A DNA stretch of 64,000 nucleotides, from the NCBI RefSeq assembly GCF_021631985.1, contig NZ_CP070225.1, positions 9,362,001 through 9,426,000 on the forward strand. Direction: 5' to 3'. Position numbers and translations under genes: made by a program. Below, piece after piece: positions 24,755-33,500 of the stretch. The DNA is from Sandaracinus amylolyticus. GTDB taxonomy: Bacteria; Myxococcota_A; Polyangia; Polyangiales; Sandaracinaceae. The notes under the pieces were generated by a model that did no database searches, had not been told where the DNA came from, and saw only the letters and a list, made by a program, of their open reading frames with translations. Every line of letters begins with the position of its first letter. The stretch's first letter is position 1.

Positions 24755-25564
24755 TCAGGCTCCCGCGCTCGCCTGCCACGCCGCGATCGCGCCCTCGGAG
24801 TCGATGTCGTTCGGATGGAACCCCGGACGGAACCAGTCCGCCCAGAGCCGCCACACGTCCTGCATCCCGCCCGGCTCGACGAACAGGAAGCGCACCAGGC
24901 GCGCCCACTCGCGCGCCGAGAGCGCGTCGCCGTCCTCCGCCATCATCCGTGCCTGGAACTCGAGCACCTTCGCCCAGAACACGGCGGTCGCGGCGAGCAT
25001 GATCACGCTCCGCTCCGCGTAGTTGCCGCCCGCCTTGAGATAGACGTCGAACGCGACCGCCTTGTGCTCGTTCTCCTCCGCGGCGTGCCAGCGCCACAGC
25101 GCGGCCATCTCGGGGTGCGCCCCCTCGAGCAGCGCGGGCTTGGCCAGGATCAGGTGCCCCATCAGCGCGGTGAAGTGCTCGAGCGCCGCGGTCACCGCGA
25201 GCTGGGTGCGCAGCGGCAGCCCACGCCGCGCGCGCTTCAGGATCCACACCACCGAGCGCTCCATCTCGTCGACCGGCAGACCCTGCTCGCGGAGCATCTC
25301 GTTGTATCGACGGTGCTCCCGCCCGTGGATGCCCTCCTGGCCGCAGAAGTCGCGCACGAGCTTCTTCAGCACCGGGTCGTTCTCCACCAGGTGGCGATGC
25401 GCCTGGACGCTCATCACGAAGAAGCGCTCGCCCTCCGGGAAGAAGATCGAGAGGTTGTCGAGGAAGCGCGTCACCGAGCGCCGTCCTCCGTGCCAGTGCC
25501 GCGGGACGTTCGCGCCGGTTGCGAAGGTGAGGTTGCGGACCTCGAGCGTCTGCGTGCCGTTCAT
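24755..25564 (-). CDS. Ferritin-like metal-dependent hydrolase (PF10118-type)
   Basis: A 269-residue helical protein. Metal-ligand motifs sit on helices: CGQEGIHGREHRRYNE gives E-x-x-H-x-x-x-H, and WHAAEENEHKAVAFDVY gives E-x-x-H. VMSVQAHRHLVENDPVLKKL is the conserved helix before the first pair. The pattern fits the PF10118 family of predicted metal-dependent hydrolases with a ferritin-like fold. ATG 25564 was chosen for the GGAGGAGG about 10 nt upstream. It is divergent from the AraC-type gene across a 132-nt region, and is followed by the alpha/beta-hydrolase gene, so this is probably one regulated pathway. Confidence 0.88.
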   Translation of the reverse strand: MNGTQTLEVRNLTFATGANVPRHWHGGRRSVTRFLDNLSIFFPEGERFFVMSVQAHRHLVENDPVLKKLVRDFCGQEGIHGREHRRYNEMLREQGLPVDEMERSVVWILKRARRGLPLRTQLAVTAALEHFTALMGHLILAKPALLEGAHPEMAALWRWHAAEENEHKAVAFDVYLKAGGNYAERSVIMLAATAVFWAKVLEFQARMMAEDGDALSAREWARLVRFLFVEPGGMQDVWRLWADWFRPGFHPNDIDSEGAIAAWQASAGA

Positions 25565-25696
25565 GCTGCTGCAGGCCTCCTCCACGACACTCTCCGCGCG
25601 ATGCGACCAGCCCGCGAAGTCAGGCGGTGCCAAGCTCTTGTCATTTCGGGCCAGCTAGCCAAGATCGTGTGTTTTCGCGAGACTCTCGGCCCCTCG

Positions 25697-26704
25697 ATGC
25701 AAGCGCCCGACGCGCACTCGATCCCCGCGATCCACGCGCTCCACCTCGCCGACGTGGTGGAGCGCTGGGGGATCGGCGCGGACGCGCTGCTCGCGGGCTC
25801 GGGGTGGACCCCCGACGCCCTGGCGCAGCCCGACGCGCGGCTCGGGCTCGCCGACGTCGAGGCGCTGGTCGAGCGCGCGCGCAAGCTCACCGGCGAGCCC
25901 GGCATCGGGTTCCACGTCGGCCTGCAGATGCGCATCGCGTCCCACGGCTTCCTCGGCCTCGCGGCGATGGCGGCGCCGACGCTCGGGGAAGCGGCCCAGG
26001 TCGCGGTGCGGTTCGCCCCGACGCGCACGACCGCGCTCTCGCTTCGGCTCGAGACCGGCGCGGAAGGCGCCGCGCTGGTCATCCTCGAGCACGCCGATCT
26101 CGGCAAGGCGCGCGACGCGGTCGTGATCGCGCTGACGGTCGGCATCGTGCAGCTCGCGCGTGCGCTCACCGGCGGCGATGCGGCGTACCAGGTCGAGCTC
26201 GCGTTCGACGAGCCGAGCTACTTCCGGCGCTTCGCGCACCTCTTGCGTTCGGCGCGCTTCGGGAGCCCCGTGCACCGCATCACGTTCCCCGCGACCGCGC
26301 TCTCGGCGCGCCTCGTCACCGCGGATCCCGCGGCGCTGCGCCTCACGCTCGAGCAGTGCGAGCGCGAGCTCGCCGCGCTGCGCGCCGACGATCCCTTCTC
26401 GGGCCGGGTCGCGCGGGTGCTGCCGCGCGCCAACGGCGGGTTCCTCACGATCGAAGAAGTCGCCAAGGCGCTGCACGTCTCGACGCGCACGCTCAAGCGT
26501 CGTCTCGCCGAGGAGGAGACGAGCTTCCGCGATCTGCTCGAGGATGCGCGCCGAGCCCGAGCGTTCGTCCTCCTGCGCGACGAGCTCGGCCTCGACGAGA
26601 TCGCCGCGCGCCTCGGCTACTCCGATGCCGCGAACTTCAGCCGCGCGTTCCGCCGCTGGACGGGCATCACCCCCGGGGCCTGGCGCACGCGCGAGCCGAA
26701 GTAG
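25697..26704 (+). CDS. AraC-family transcriptional regulator (OruR/arabinose-binding-domain type)
   Basis: A 335-residue protein. The N-terminal about 200 residues look like the Arabinose_bd-type effector domain (HALHLADVVERWGIGADALLAGSG, GFHVGLQMRIASHGFLGLAAM). Two HTH motifs lie at the C-terminus: LTIEEVAKALHVSTRTLKRRLAEEETSFRDLLEDAR and LGLDEIAARLGYSDAANFSRAFRRWTG. This is the OruR/GadX-like layout. The gene is divergent from the ferritin-like/alpha-beta-hydrolase pair, the usual placement for a pathway-specific AraC activator. The effector is unknown, though those two enzymes hint at a lipid or ester substrate. Confidence 0.93.
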   Translation: MQAPDAHSIPAIHALHLADVVERWGIGADALLAGSGWTPDALAQPDARLGLADVEALVERARKLTGEPGIGFHVGLQMRIASHGFLGLAAMAAPTLGEAAQVAVRFAPTRTTALSLRLETGAEGAALVILEHADLGKARDAVVIALTVGIVQLARALTGGDAAYQVELAFDEPSYFRRFAHLLRSARFGSPVHRITFPATALSARLVTADPAALRLTLEQCERELAALRADDPFSGRVARVLPRANGGFLTIEEVAKALHVSTRTLKRRLAEEETSFRDLLEDARRARAFVLLRDELGLDEIAARLGYSDAANFSRAFRRWTGITPGAWRTREPK

Positions 26705-26711
26705 CTCAGCT

Positions 26712-26740
26712 GGAGTGCTCGTCGGCGGGAACGGGAGCGT
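26712..26740 (+). repeat. Possible decayed copy of the glgC/clpB hairpin repeat
   Basis: GGAGTGCTCGTC and ACGGGAGCG appear in the same order and near spacing as at 29973-30005, just after the AraC-type stop codon. Without the rest of the element it may be chance. Confidence 0.3.
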
Positions 26741-26753
26741 GATGGTCGGCTCC

Positions 26754-27098
26754 TCAGCGCACCTCGACCTCGATCTGCGCGCGGCATGACGGGGGGAGCG
26801 TGCCCGCCGAGAGATCCGCGCACGCCACCGTCTCGAGCGCGGGCAGGCACTCCTCGCGAAGCTCCGCTTCGTCGCGGATGCTCACCACGCGCTCGCAGCC
26901 CTGCGTCATCGTCACGGTCGACTCGATCTGCCGCTCGAGGTCGTCGCGCGATGCGCCTTCGTCCAGCCCGCAGCGGACGATCGCATCACCGAACACCTGC
27001 ACCGTGTCGTTGCACGCTGCTTCTTCCGCGCTCTGCCCACAGCCCACGAGCATCAGCACAACGAGCGCGATTCCTGGAGCGACCGTTCGTCGGATCAT
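26754..27098 (-). CDS. Small lipoprotein
   Basis: A 114-residue protein with a clean lipobox (VVLMLVGC, lipid Cys 20) followed by a short helical domain with four more Cys (ACNDTV, RCGLDEG, GCERVV, ECLPAL, VACADL, SCRAQ; six in all). The Cys pairs probably form disulfides outside the cytoplasm. No named family is recognised. It is divergent from glgA, 106 nt apart, and faces the AraC-type gene. Confidence 0.82.
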   Translation of the reverse strand: MIRRTVAPGIALVVLMLVGCGQSAEEAACNDTVQVFGDAIVRCGLDEGASRDDLERQIESTVTMTQGCERVVSIRDEAELREECLPALETVACADLSAGTLPPSCRAQIEVEVR

Positions 27099-27204
27099 CG
27101 AGCCCTCCGGGGCGCGAGCCTAGCTCGCGGCGCCTTGGCGAGCCCTGGTCCGGTGCGCAAGTAGGCGCCGCCCAAGTCGTTCTCCGGTATCGTCCGCACG
27201 CTCG

Positions 27205-28689
27205 ATGAAGATCCTCTTCCTGACCGCCGAGGCCGCTCCATTCACCAAGGTCGGTGGGCTCGGAGACGTCGCCGGTGCGCTCCCCTCCGCGCTGCGTTCG
27301 ATTCCAGGCGCCGGGCTCGACGTCCGCGTCGTCACCCCGCTCCACGGCGCCGCGCGGGCGCGCATCACCACGCCGCTCGAGCGCGTCGCGAAGGTCTCGG
27401 TTCCGCATCCCTCGGGACCGCTCGGTGCAGAGATCCTCGCGACCACATACGACGGCGTGCCGTTCTACTTCGTGCACGCGCCCGCGCTCTTCGAGGACTC
27501 GATCTCCGTCTACCACCAGGACACCGGCTGGGACGGGCATCGCTACGCGTTCTTCTGCCTCGCCGCGCTCGAGCTCGCGCGCGCGATCGACTTCGTGCCC
27601 GACGTGCTCCACGCGAACGACTGGCACACCGCGCCCTCGATCCCCGCGCTGCATCGCGCGCGCTTCTCGAACCCCCAGCTCGGTCGCGCGCGCACGATGC
27701 TCACGGTGCACAACCTGCCCTACGTCGGCTGGGGCGCGGGGCCCGCGATGCGCGCGTTCGGGCTCGTCCCCGGAGAGCTCCCGCGCGTCGCGCCCGAGGG
27801 CCGCGAGATGCCGCTCCCGATCGGCCTCTCGCTCGCCGATCGCATCACCACCGTCTCGCCCGGCTACGCGCGCGAGATCCTCGAGCCCGAATTCGGCGCC
27901 GGCCTCGACGCGCTCCTCCGTGCCCGCAAGGACGTGCTCGTCGGGATCCTCAACGGCATCGACACCGAGCTCTACGATCCGTCCACCGACGCCGCGCTCC
28001 CCCAGCGCTACGACATCCGCAACGCGCTCCCCGCGCGCGCCGCGAACAAACGCGCGCTCCGCCGCGAGCTCGGCTTGGTCGACGAGCCGCTCCCGCTGCT
28101 CGCGGTGGTCTCGCGCCTGACCGGCCAGAAGGGCATCGATCTCGTGCCCGACGCGATCCGCTCGCTCGCGCGCGATCACGCGTTCCAGTGCGTGATCCTC
28201 GGCACCGGCGATCGCGCGCTCGAGGAGCAGCTCCTCCGTCTCGCCGGGGAGCTCGGTGATCGCGTTCGGGTGCGCATCGCGTTCGACGAAGCGCTGTCAC
28301 GCCGAATCTACGCGGGCGCCGACATGCTGATGCTGCCCTCGCGCTACGAGCCCTGCGGGCTCGCCCAGATGATCGCGATGCGATACGGCTGCGTGCCGGT
28401 CGCGCGCGACACCGGAGGCCTCTCGGACACCGTGCGCGATCTCGATCTGCACGATGCGCCGACGGGCTTCCTCTTCCCGGTCGCGTCGTCGCGCTCGCTC
28501 GCCTTCGGGCTGCGTCGCGCGCTCGCGACGTTCGCGGCCGTGGGTCCGCGAACCAGCGAACACTGTGCCCGAGATGGACGCTTCGCCATGCTGCAGCAGA
28601 ACGGCATGCGCGAGGACTTCTCGTGGTCGCGCGCCGCGCTGGCGTACGCGCACACCTACCGAGAGCTCGTGACCGGAGAGACGCGCTGA
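27205..28689 (+). CDS. glgA: Glycogen synthase, ADP-glucose type
   Basis: A 494-residue GT5 enzyme that extends alpha-1,4-glucan from ADP-glucose. The N-terminal MKILFLTAEAAPFTKVGGLGDVAGALP includes the K-x-G-G-L ADP-binding motif. Central markers are LHANDWHTA and ITTVSPGYAREIL, and the C-terminal GT-B half has LAVVSRLTGQKGIDL and the donor-binding YEPCGLAQMIAMRYG, with GGLSDTV next to it. Length is normal. The stop overlaps the start of glgC (TGATG), so substrate supply and polymerisation are made as one unit. Confidence 0.97.
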   Translation: MKILFLTAEAAPFTKVGGLGDVAGALPSALRSIPGAGLDVRVVTPLHGAARARITTPLERVAKVSVPHPSGPLGAEILATTYDGVPFYFVHAPALFEDSISVYHQDTGWDGHRYAFFCLAALELARAIDFVPDVLHANDWHTAPSIPALHRARFSNPQLGRARTMLTVHNLPYVGWGAGPAMRAFGLVPGELPRVAPEGREMPLPIGLSLADRITTVSPGYAREILEPEFGAGLDALLRARKDVLVGILNGIDTELYDPSTDAALPQRYDIRNALPARAANKRALRRELGLVDEPLPLLAVVSRLTGQKGIDLVPDAIRSLARDHAFQCVILGTGDRALEEQLLRLAGELGDRVRVRIAFDEALSRRIYAGADMLMLPSRYEPCGLAQMIAMRYGCVPVARDTGGLSDTVRDLDLHDAPTGFLFPVASSRSLAFGLRRALATFAAVGPRTSEHCARDGRFAMLQQNGMREDFSWSRAALAYAHTYRELVTGETR

Positions 28690-29963
28690 TGAAGACCGTG
28701 GCCGTGATCCTGGCGGGCGGCGAGGGCTCTCGCCTCGGCGTCCTGACCGCCAAGCGAACCAAGCCCGCCGTGCCCTTCGGCGGCAAGTTCCGCATCATCG
28801 ACTTCGCGCTCTCGAACTGCGTGAACAGCGGCTTGTTCGACGTGATGATCGTCGCGCAGTACCGCCCGCACTCGCTGATCGAGCACATCGGCGCGGGCGG
28901 CCCCTGGGAGCTCGATCGCGAGCGCACCGGCGGCGTGCGCATCTACTCGCCGTACAAGTCGCGCGAGGCGGGCTCGTGGTTCGTCGGCACCGCCGACGCC
29001 GTGCAGCAGAACTTCCTCTTCGTGAAGGATCGCCGCCCCGATCTCGTGGTGATCCTGAGCGGCGATCACATCTACCGGATGAACTACAACGACCTGATCG
29101 CGAAGCACCTCGAGCGCCGCGCCGACGTGACGCTCGCCACGATGGAGGTGCCCGATCACGAGAAGTCGCGCTTCGGGATCGTGCAGCTCGATCAGGACGA
29201 GCGCGTCACGTCGTTCGTCGAGAAGCCGAAGGACCCGATCCCCGGCCTCGGGTCGATGGGCATCTACGTGTTCAACTACGGCGTGCTCGACCGCGTGCTG
29301 CTCGAGGACTCGCGGATGCCCGAGTCGAACCACGACTTCGGCAAGGACATCCTGCCGCGCATGATCGCGCGTGGTGAGCGCGTGTTCTCGTGGAAGTACG
29401 CGGGCTACTGGCGCGACGTCGGCACGATCGAGAGCTACTGGGAGGCCCACATGGACCTCATCGGCGAGCCGCCGCTCTACGATCTCAACGACCTCGGCTG
29501 GCTGATCCACACCCGCTCCGAGAACCGCCCGCCCGCGCGCCTCTCGAAGGGCGCGCAGGTGAGCGACTCGCTGATCACCCACGGCTGCACCATCGCCCAG
29601 GACGCGCTGATCGAGCGCTCGATCCTCTCGGCCGGCGTGCGCGTCGAGCCGGGCGCGGTGGTGCGCGAGTCGGTGCTGCTGACCGACTGCGTGATCGAGC
29701 GCGGCGCGGTCGTGGAGCGCGCGATCCTCGACAAGCGCGCGCGGGTCGGGCAGGGCGCGCGCGTCGGCGCGATGCCGCAGGGCGACGACGAGCCGGGCTC
29801 GCGCCGCTTCACGGTGCTCGGGAAGAACGCGGTGATCCCCGCCGGCTTCGTGGTCGGCGCGGGCGCCGAGGTGGGACCGGACGTGATCCCGAGCGACCTC
29901 GGCGGGAGCCCGCTCCCCGAGGGCGCGGCGGTGTTCACGAAGCGGCGTCCTCACGAGGTTTGA
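28689..29963 (+). CDS. glgC: Glucose-1-phosphate adenylyltransferase
   Basis: A 424-residue enzyme making ADP-glucose from ATP and glucose-1-phosphate. The nucleotide-binding start reads ILAGGEGSRLGVLTAKRTKPAVPFGGKFRIIDFALSN. GTADAVQQN, ILSGDHIYRMNY, and GYWRDVGTIESYWEAHMDL match family signatures, including the site of glucose-1-phosphate binding. The C-terminal part has left-handed beta-helix hexapeptides (VIERGAVVERAIL), typical of GlgC. It overlaps glgA by one base. A long hairpin repeat begins at its stop codon. Confidence 0.97.
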   Translation: MKTVAVILAGGEGSRLGVLTAKRTKPAVPFGGKFRIIDFALSNCVNSGLFDVMIVAQYRPHSLIEHIGAGGPWELDRERTGGVRIYSPYKSREAGSWFVGTADAVQQNFLFVKDRRPDLVVILSGDHIYRMNYNDLIAKHLERRADVTLATMEVPDHEKSRFGIVQLDQDERVTSFVEKPKDPIPGLGSMGIYVFNYGVLDRVLLEDSRMPESNHDFGKDILPRMIARGERVFSWKYAGYWRDVGTIESYWEAHMDLIGEPPLYDLNDLGWLIHTRSENRPPARLSKGAQVSDSLITHGCTIAQDALIERSILSAGVRVEPGAVVRESVLLTDCVIERGAVVERAILDKRARVGQGARVGAMPQGDDEPGSRRFTVLGKNAVIPAGFVVGAGAEVGPDVIPSDLGGSPLPEGAAVFTKRRPHEV

Positions 29964-30054
29964 TCCCTCACCGGAGTGCTCGTCCCGCCGGTCCCGGACG
30001 GGAGCGCGCGAAGCGCGCGGACGGTAGGGACCAGCGGGCGAGCCGATGTTTCGA
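29961..30054 (+). repeat. Stop-anchored hairpin repeat, copy 1 (after glgC)
   Basis: A stretch of about 94 bp that starts with the glgC TGA. An outer stem pairs GCTCGTCCCGC (29978-29988) with GCGGGCGAGC (30034-30043) across one bulge. Inside, GGTCCC pairs with GGGACC and GCGCG/CGCGC closes a GAA-centred loop. The clpB copy (46969-47062, minus strand) matches it at nearly every position. Confidence 0.85.
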
Positions 30055-30505
30055 CTGTCGCGGCACCGCGTCGAGACGAGGGATCTCCATGACCGCCCCG
30101 AGGGGCGTCGGGGATCGACCGGGGTCGTCCGCCCGCGGGACGCCAGAACGCGTGTGATCTCCACGCTCTAGCCGCGGTGCCGGGTGCGCGCCCCACTCGC
30201 GATCCGGGGCCCGAAGGTCGGCGGTCTGCGCGGGGCGACGCCTCCGCGTGGTCTGCCGCGCTGCGAATTTTTCGTGCACTCTCGATCACGGCTCGGGGGA
30301 GTCGTCGGGTTGGTGGGGGCGTCGCGAGTTGTCCTATTCCGTCGTGATCTCGATGGGATAGTCGCCGCGGGCAGGGGAGAGTCGTTTTCCGTTCTTCCAA
30401 GCTCGTGAAAAAAGTACGCTCAGCGCGAAGGGGAACCACCTTCGCGGCCATCGAGCCGCGCATCCCTTCTTTTCACCTCGGCGGGGGGCCGAGCGGGAGA
30501 ACTCG
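30055..30505 (+). other. Non-coding region upstream of the giant MopE-repeat gene (about 450 nt)
   Basis: I see no gene in this stretch. It should carry the promoter for the gene at 30506, but no consensus element is convincing. A perfect 8-bp hairpin (CGCGAAGG, 7-nt loop, CCTTCGCG, 30424-30446) is followed on the minus strand by a T-rich run, so it could stop leftward transcription. A GGGAG SD lies directly before the ATG. Confidence 0.55.
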
Positions 30506-33500
30506 ATGGGCGGACGGAACGAGAGCGGAGCGAGATTCCGGGGATGGGCCCGAGGGGCCGCAGCGCTCGCGACCTTCAGCATCTGCTTGATGCACGTCGG
30601 GCATGCCTACGGCGAGGGCATCGCTGCGCTGATGGTCTCCAAATCGATTCCCGAATCGACGGTCGCGGTGATCGACCCCGAGTCGGGCACATCGAGCGGC
30701 GGCAGCACCGGGACCGACGTCCGGATCGCGCCGGGCGACGTGATCCTGTTCCGCATCAACTACTTCGGGATGCCGGACCGCGTCGCGCGCGGCATCAACG
30801 CGTACGTCACCGAGTTCGTCCCGCCCAACACCGAGGTGGTCGGCGTCCGCCTGATCGATCCGACCACGCTGACGGCCTATCCCGGCGGGCGCACGATCAT
30901 CCCGAACCAGCCAGGCCTCGCGCTCGACCGCTGCACCAGCGGCGGCACCTGCGGCACGTACTCGCTCCCATGCACGGCGGGCGCGGGATGCAGCGGTGGC
31001 ACGCGCAGCGTGCCCGAAGGCGCGATCTCGCAGCTCTACGGAGACACCGGCTTCTTCTATTCGACCGACGCGCGCACCCAGCGCACGCCGGCGAACGCGT
31101 TCCTCACCTACTTCAACGGCCAGTCGATGGCGGGCCGCTCGCCGACGTTCGCCGCGAGCATCGCGCCGATCCTCGGGCTCGACGGCGTGACGACGTTCTT
31201 CGGCCACACCACGTGGGACGTCGACCAGATCTACGCGTACGGCATCGCGAACAGCGACGGCAACCGCAGCGGCAACCAGGGCAACGGCGACACGCCCTTC
31301 CAGTACGGCTCGCCGGTCGCCGGCCCCCAGACGCTCTACCTCTACGAGGCCACCGACCTCAGCGTGGGCGGCGCCGATCCGCCGAGCGACGTCGTGTTCA
31401 ACAACGTCGTCGGCCCCTGGCAGCGCATCCGTTACACGGGTGCGCGCATCGGCATCGGCACGACGGCGACGTACTCGAGCGCCGACGCGCGTCGCAGCGC
31501 GGACGCGTCGACGGTCGGCTTCGACGTGCGCCCCGCGAACCCGCTGCCCGCCGCGACGAACGCGGTGCGCGCCGCGATCGGCGAGCTGCGCGCGGGTGAG
31601 GCCGGCATCCTCGAGATCGCGCTCCGCGTGATCGACACGCCGCTCGACCCGGTGATGATGCGCGACGCGAACTGCGCCGAGAGCTTCGGCGGCGGTCCCT
31701 CGAGCAGCAACGCGGGCCAGGACAACCCGTGGGGCTTCGTGATCCCGTCGCCGGGCTGCGTGTTCCTCAACAACCAGTTCGACCTCACGCCGGACCGCAC
31801 GCTCACCGACAACGGCGAGCGCATCACCTACACGCTGCACGGCATGAACCTGTCGACGTTGCCGCAGACGAACGTCGTGGTGACCGCCGACTACGATCCG
31901 AGCCGCGGCGCGCTGGTGCCCGGCAGCGCGACCGGCGCGCCGACGTCGGCGATGTGCGGCACCCGCCCGTGCCTGCGCTGGGTCCTCGGCACGCTCGACC
32001 CCGGCGAGGAGTACACGTTCACGTTCCAGTACGACGTGTCCGGCACCGGCCAGATCTCGCTGGTCTCGTACGGCAACTACACGTCGACCCAGCTCCCCGC
32101 GCCGGGCTTCACCACGCAGGCGGTGACGCTCAGCCGCCCGACGCCGGTGCTGCGCGCGACGTTCACCCAGCCCCAGACCGCGCAGGCCGCGGGCAGCAAC
32201 ATCGTGCTCAGCGGCACGCTGCAGAACTGGGGCACGCAGTCGGCGTCGCTCGATCCCGCGACCGTGACCCTGCCCTCGGGCTGGACCGTGATCGCCGGCC
32301 CGACGCTCGGCACCACGTCGCTCGGGCCGCGCGCGAGCATCACCACGCCGACGAGCACGCCGGTCTCGGTCACGGTGCGCGCGCCCGCGGGCACGGCGGC
32401 CGGGCTCTACGACGTCGATCTCAAGCTCTTCTGGTCGGCGAGCAACTACGGCGGCTCGTTCGAGGCGTTCTTCCCGGCCGTGGTGCAGGTGCCGATCGCT
32501 CAGCCGCGCAGCGATCGCCCGGTGATCGACTGCTCGCGCGTGCTCTCGAGCGCGACGACGATCGTCGGCACGCACACCGAGAGCAACTCGAGCACGGTGG
32601 TGCGCGTCTACTTCAACGGCATCGAGCGCGGCAGCGACGGCTCGACCGCCGGTGGCACCTGGGACGTCGGCACGTTCGGCCCCGGCACCACGTTCGGCTC
32701 GCTCTACGGCGGCCTCGAGGTCACGGCGACCGCGCAGGCGCCCGGTGAGCTCGTCTCGCCGGTCAGCGAGCCCTGCTTCGTCACGCACGTGCCGGGCTGC
32801 AGCGACGGCATCGACAACGACGCCGACGGCGACGTCGACTTCCCGAACGACCCCGGCTGCGCCGGCCCCGCCGACAACGACGAGCGCGACGTGCAGTGCT
32901 CGGACGGCGTGGACAACGACGGCGACGGCCGCGTCGACTTCCCGAACGACCCCGAGTGCAGCAGCCCCGACGACGGCACCGAGGGCGGCTCGCCCGCGTG
33001 CAGCAACGGCGTCGACGACGACGGCGACGGGCGCATCGACTACCCGAACGATCCCGACTGCGCGAGCTCGAGCGATCGCGACGAGGCGACGCGCCGCGCG
33101 TGCAGCGACGGCCTCGACAACGACGGCGACGGCCGCATCGACTTCGGCCTCGGCGCGACCAACGACGAGGGCTGCCACTCGGCGAACGACACCAGCGAGG
33201 CCGCGTTCGTCTACGCGCCCGGCGACGTGCGCCCGCGCATCCTGCTCGTGTTCGACACGTCGGGCTCGATGAACTGGCACACCTGCGAGGACGAGTTCAC
33301 CGGCGGCGACGGCTCCGGTGAGTGCCTCGGCGGCGACGTGGCGTGCGCGACCTGCGGCGCGTCGGGCTGCGGCAACGGCATCGCCGACGACTCGCGCATC
33401 GCGCGTGCCCGCGCCGGCGTCAGCGACGTCGTCGCGGCGTTCGGCGACGTCGAGATGGGCCTCATGCGCTTCCGCCAGCGCGCGACGAGCTTCGCGTGCC

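Noticed and set aside
25639-25667. TTGTCA with a 17-nt spacer as a sigma-70 promoter for the AraC gene
   Set aside because: The -35 box is fair but AAGATC is a poor -10 box, so the match is not better than chance.
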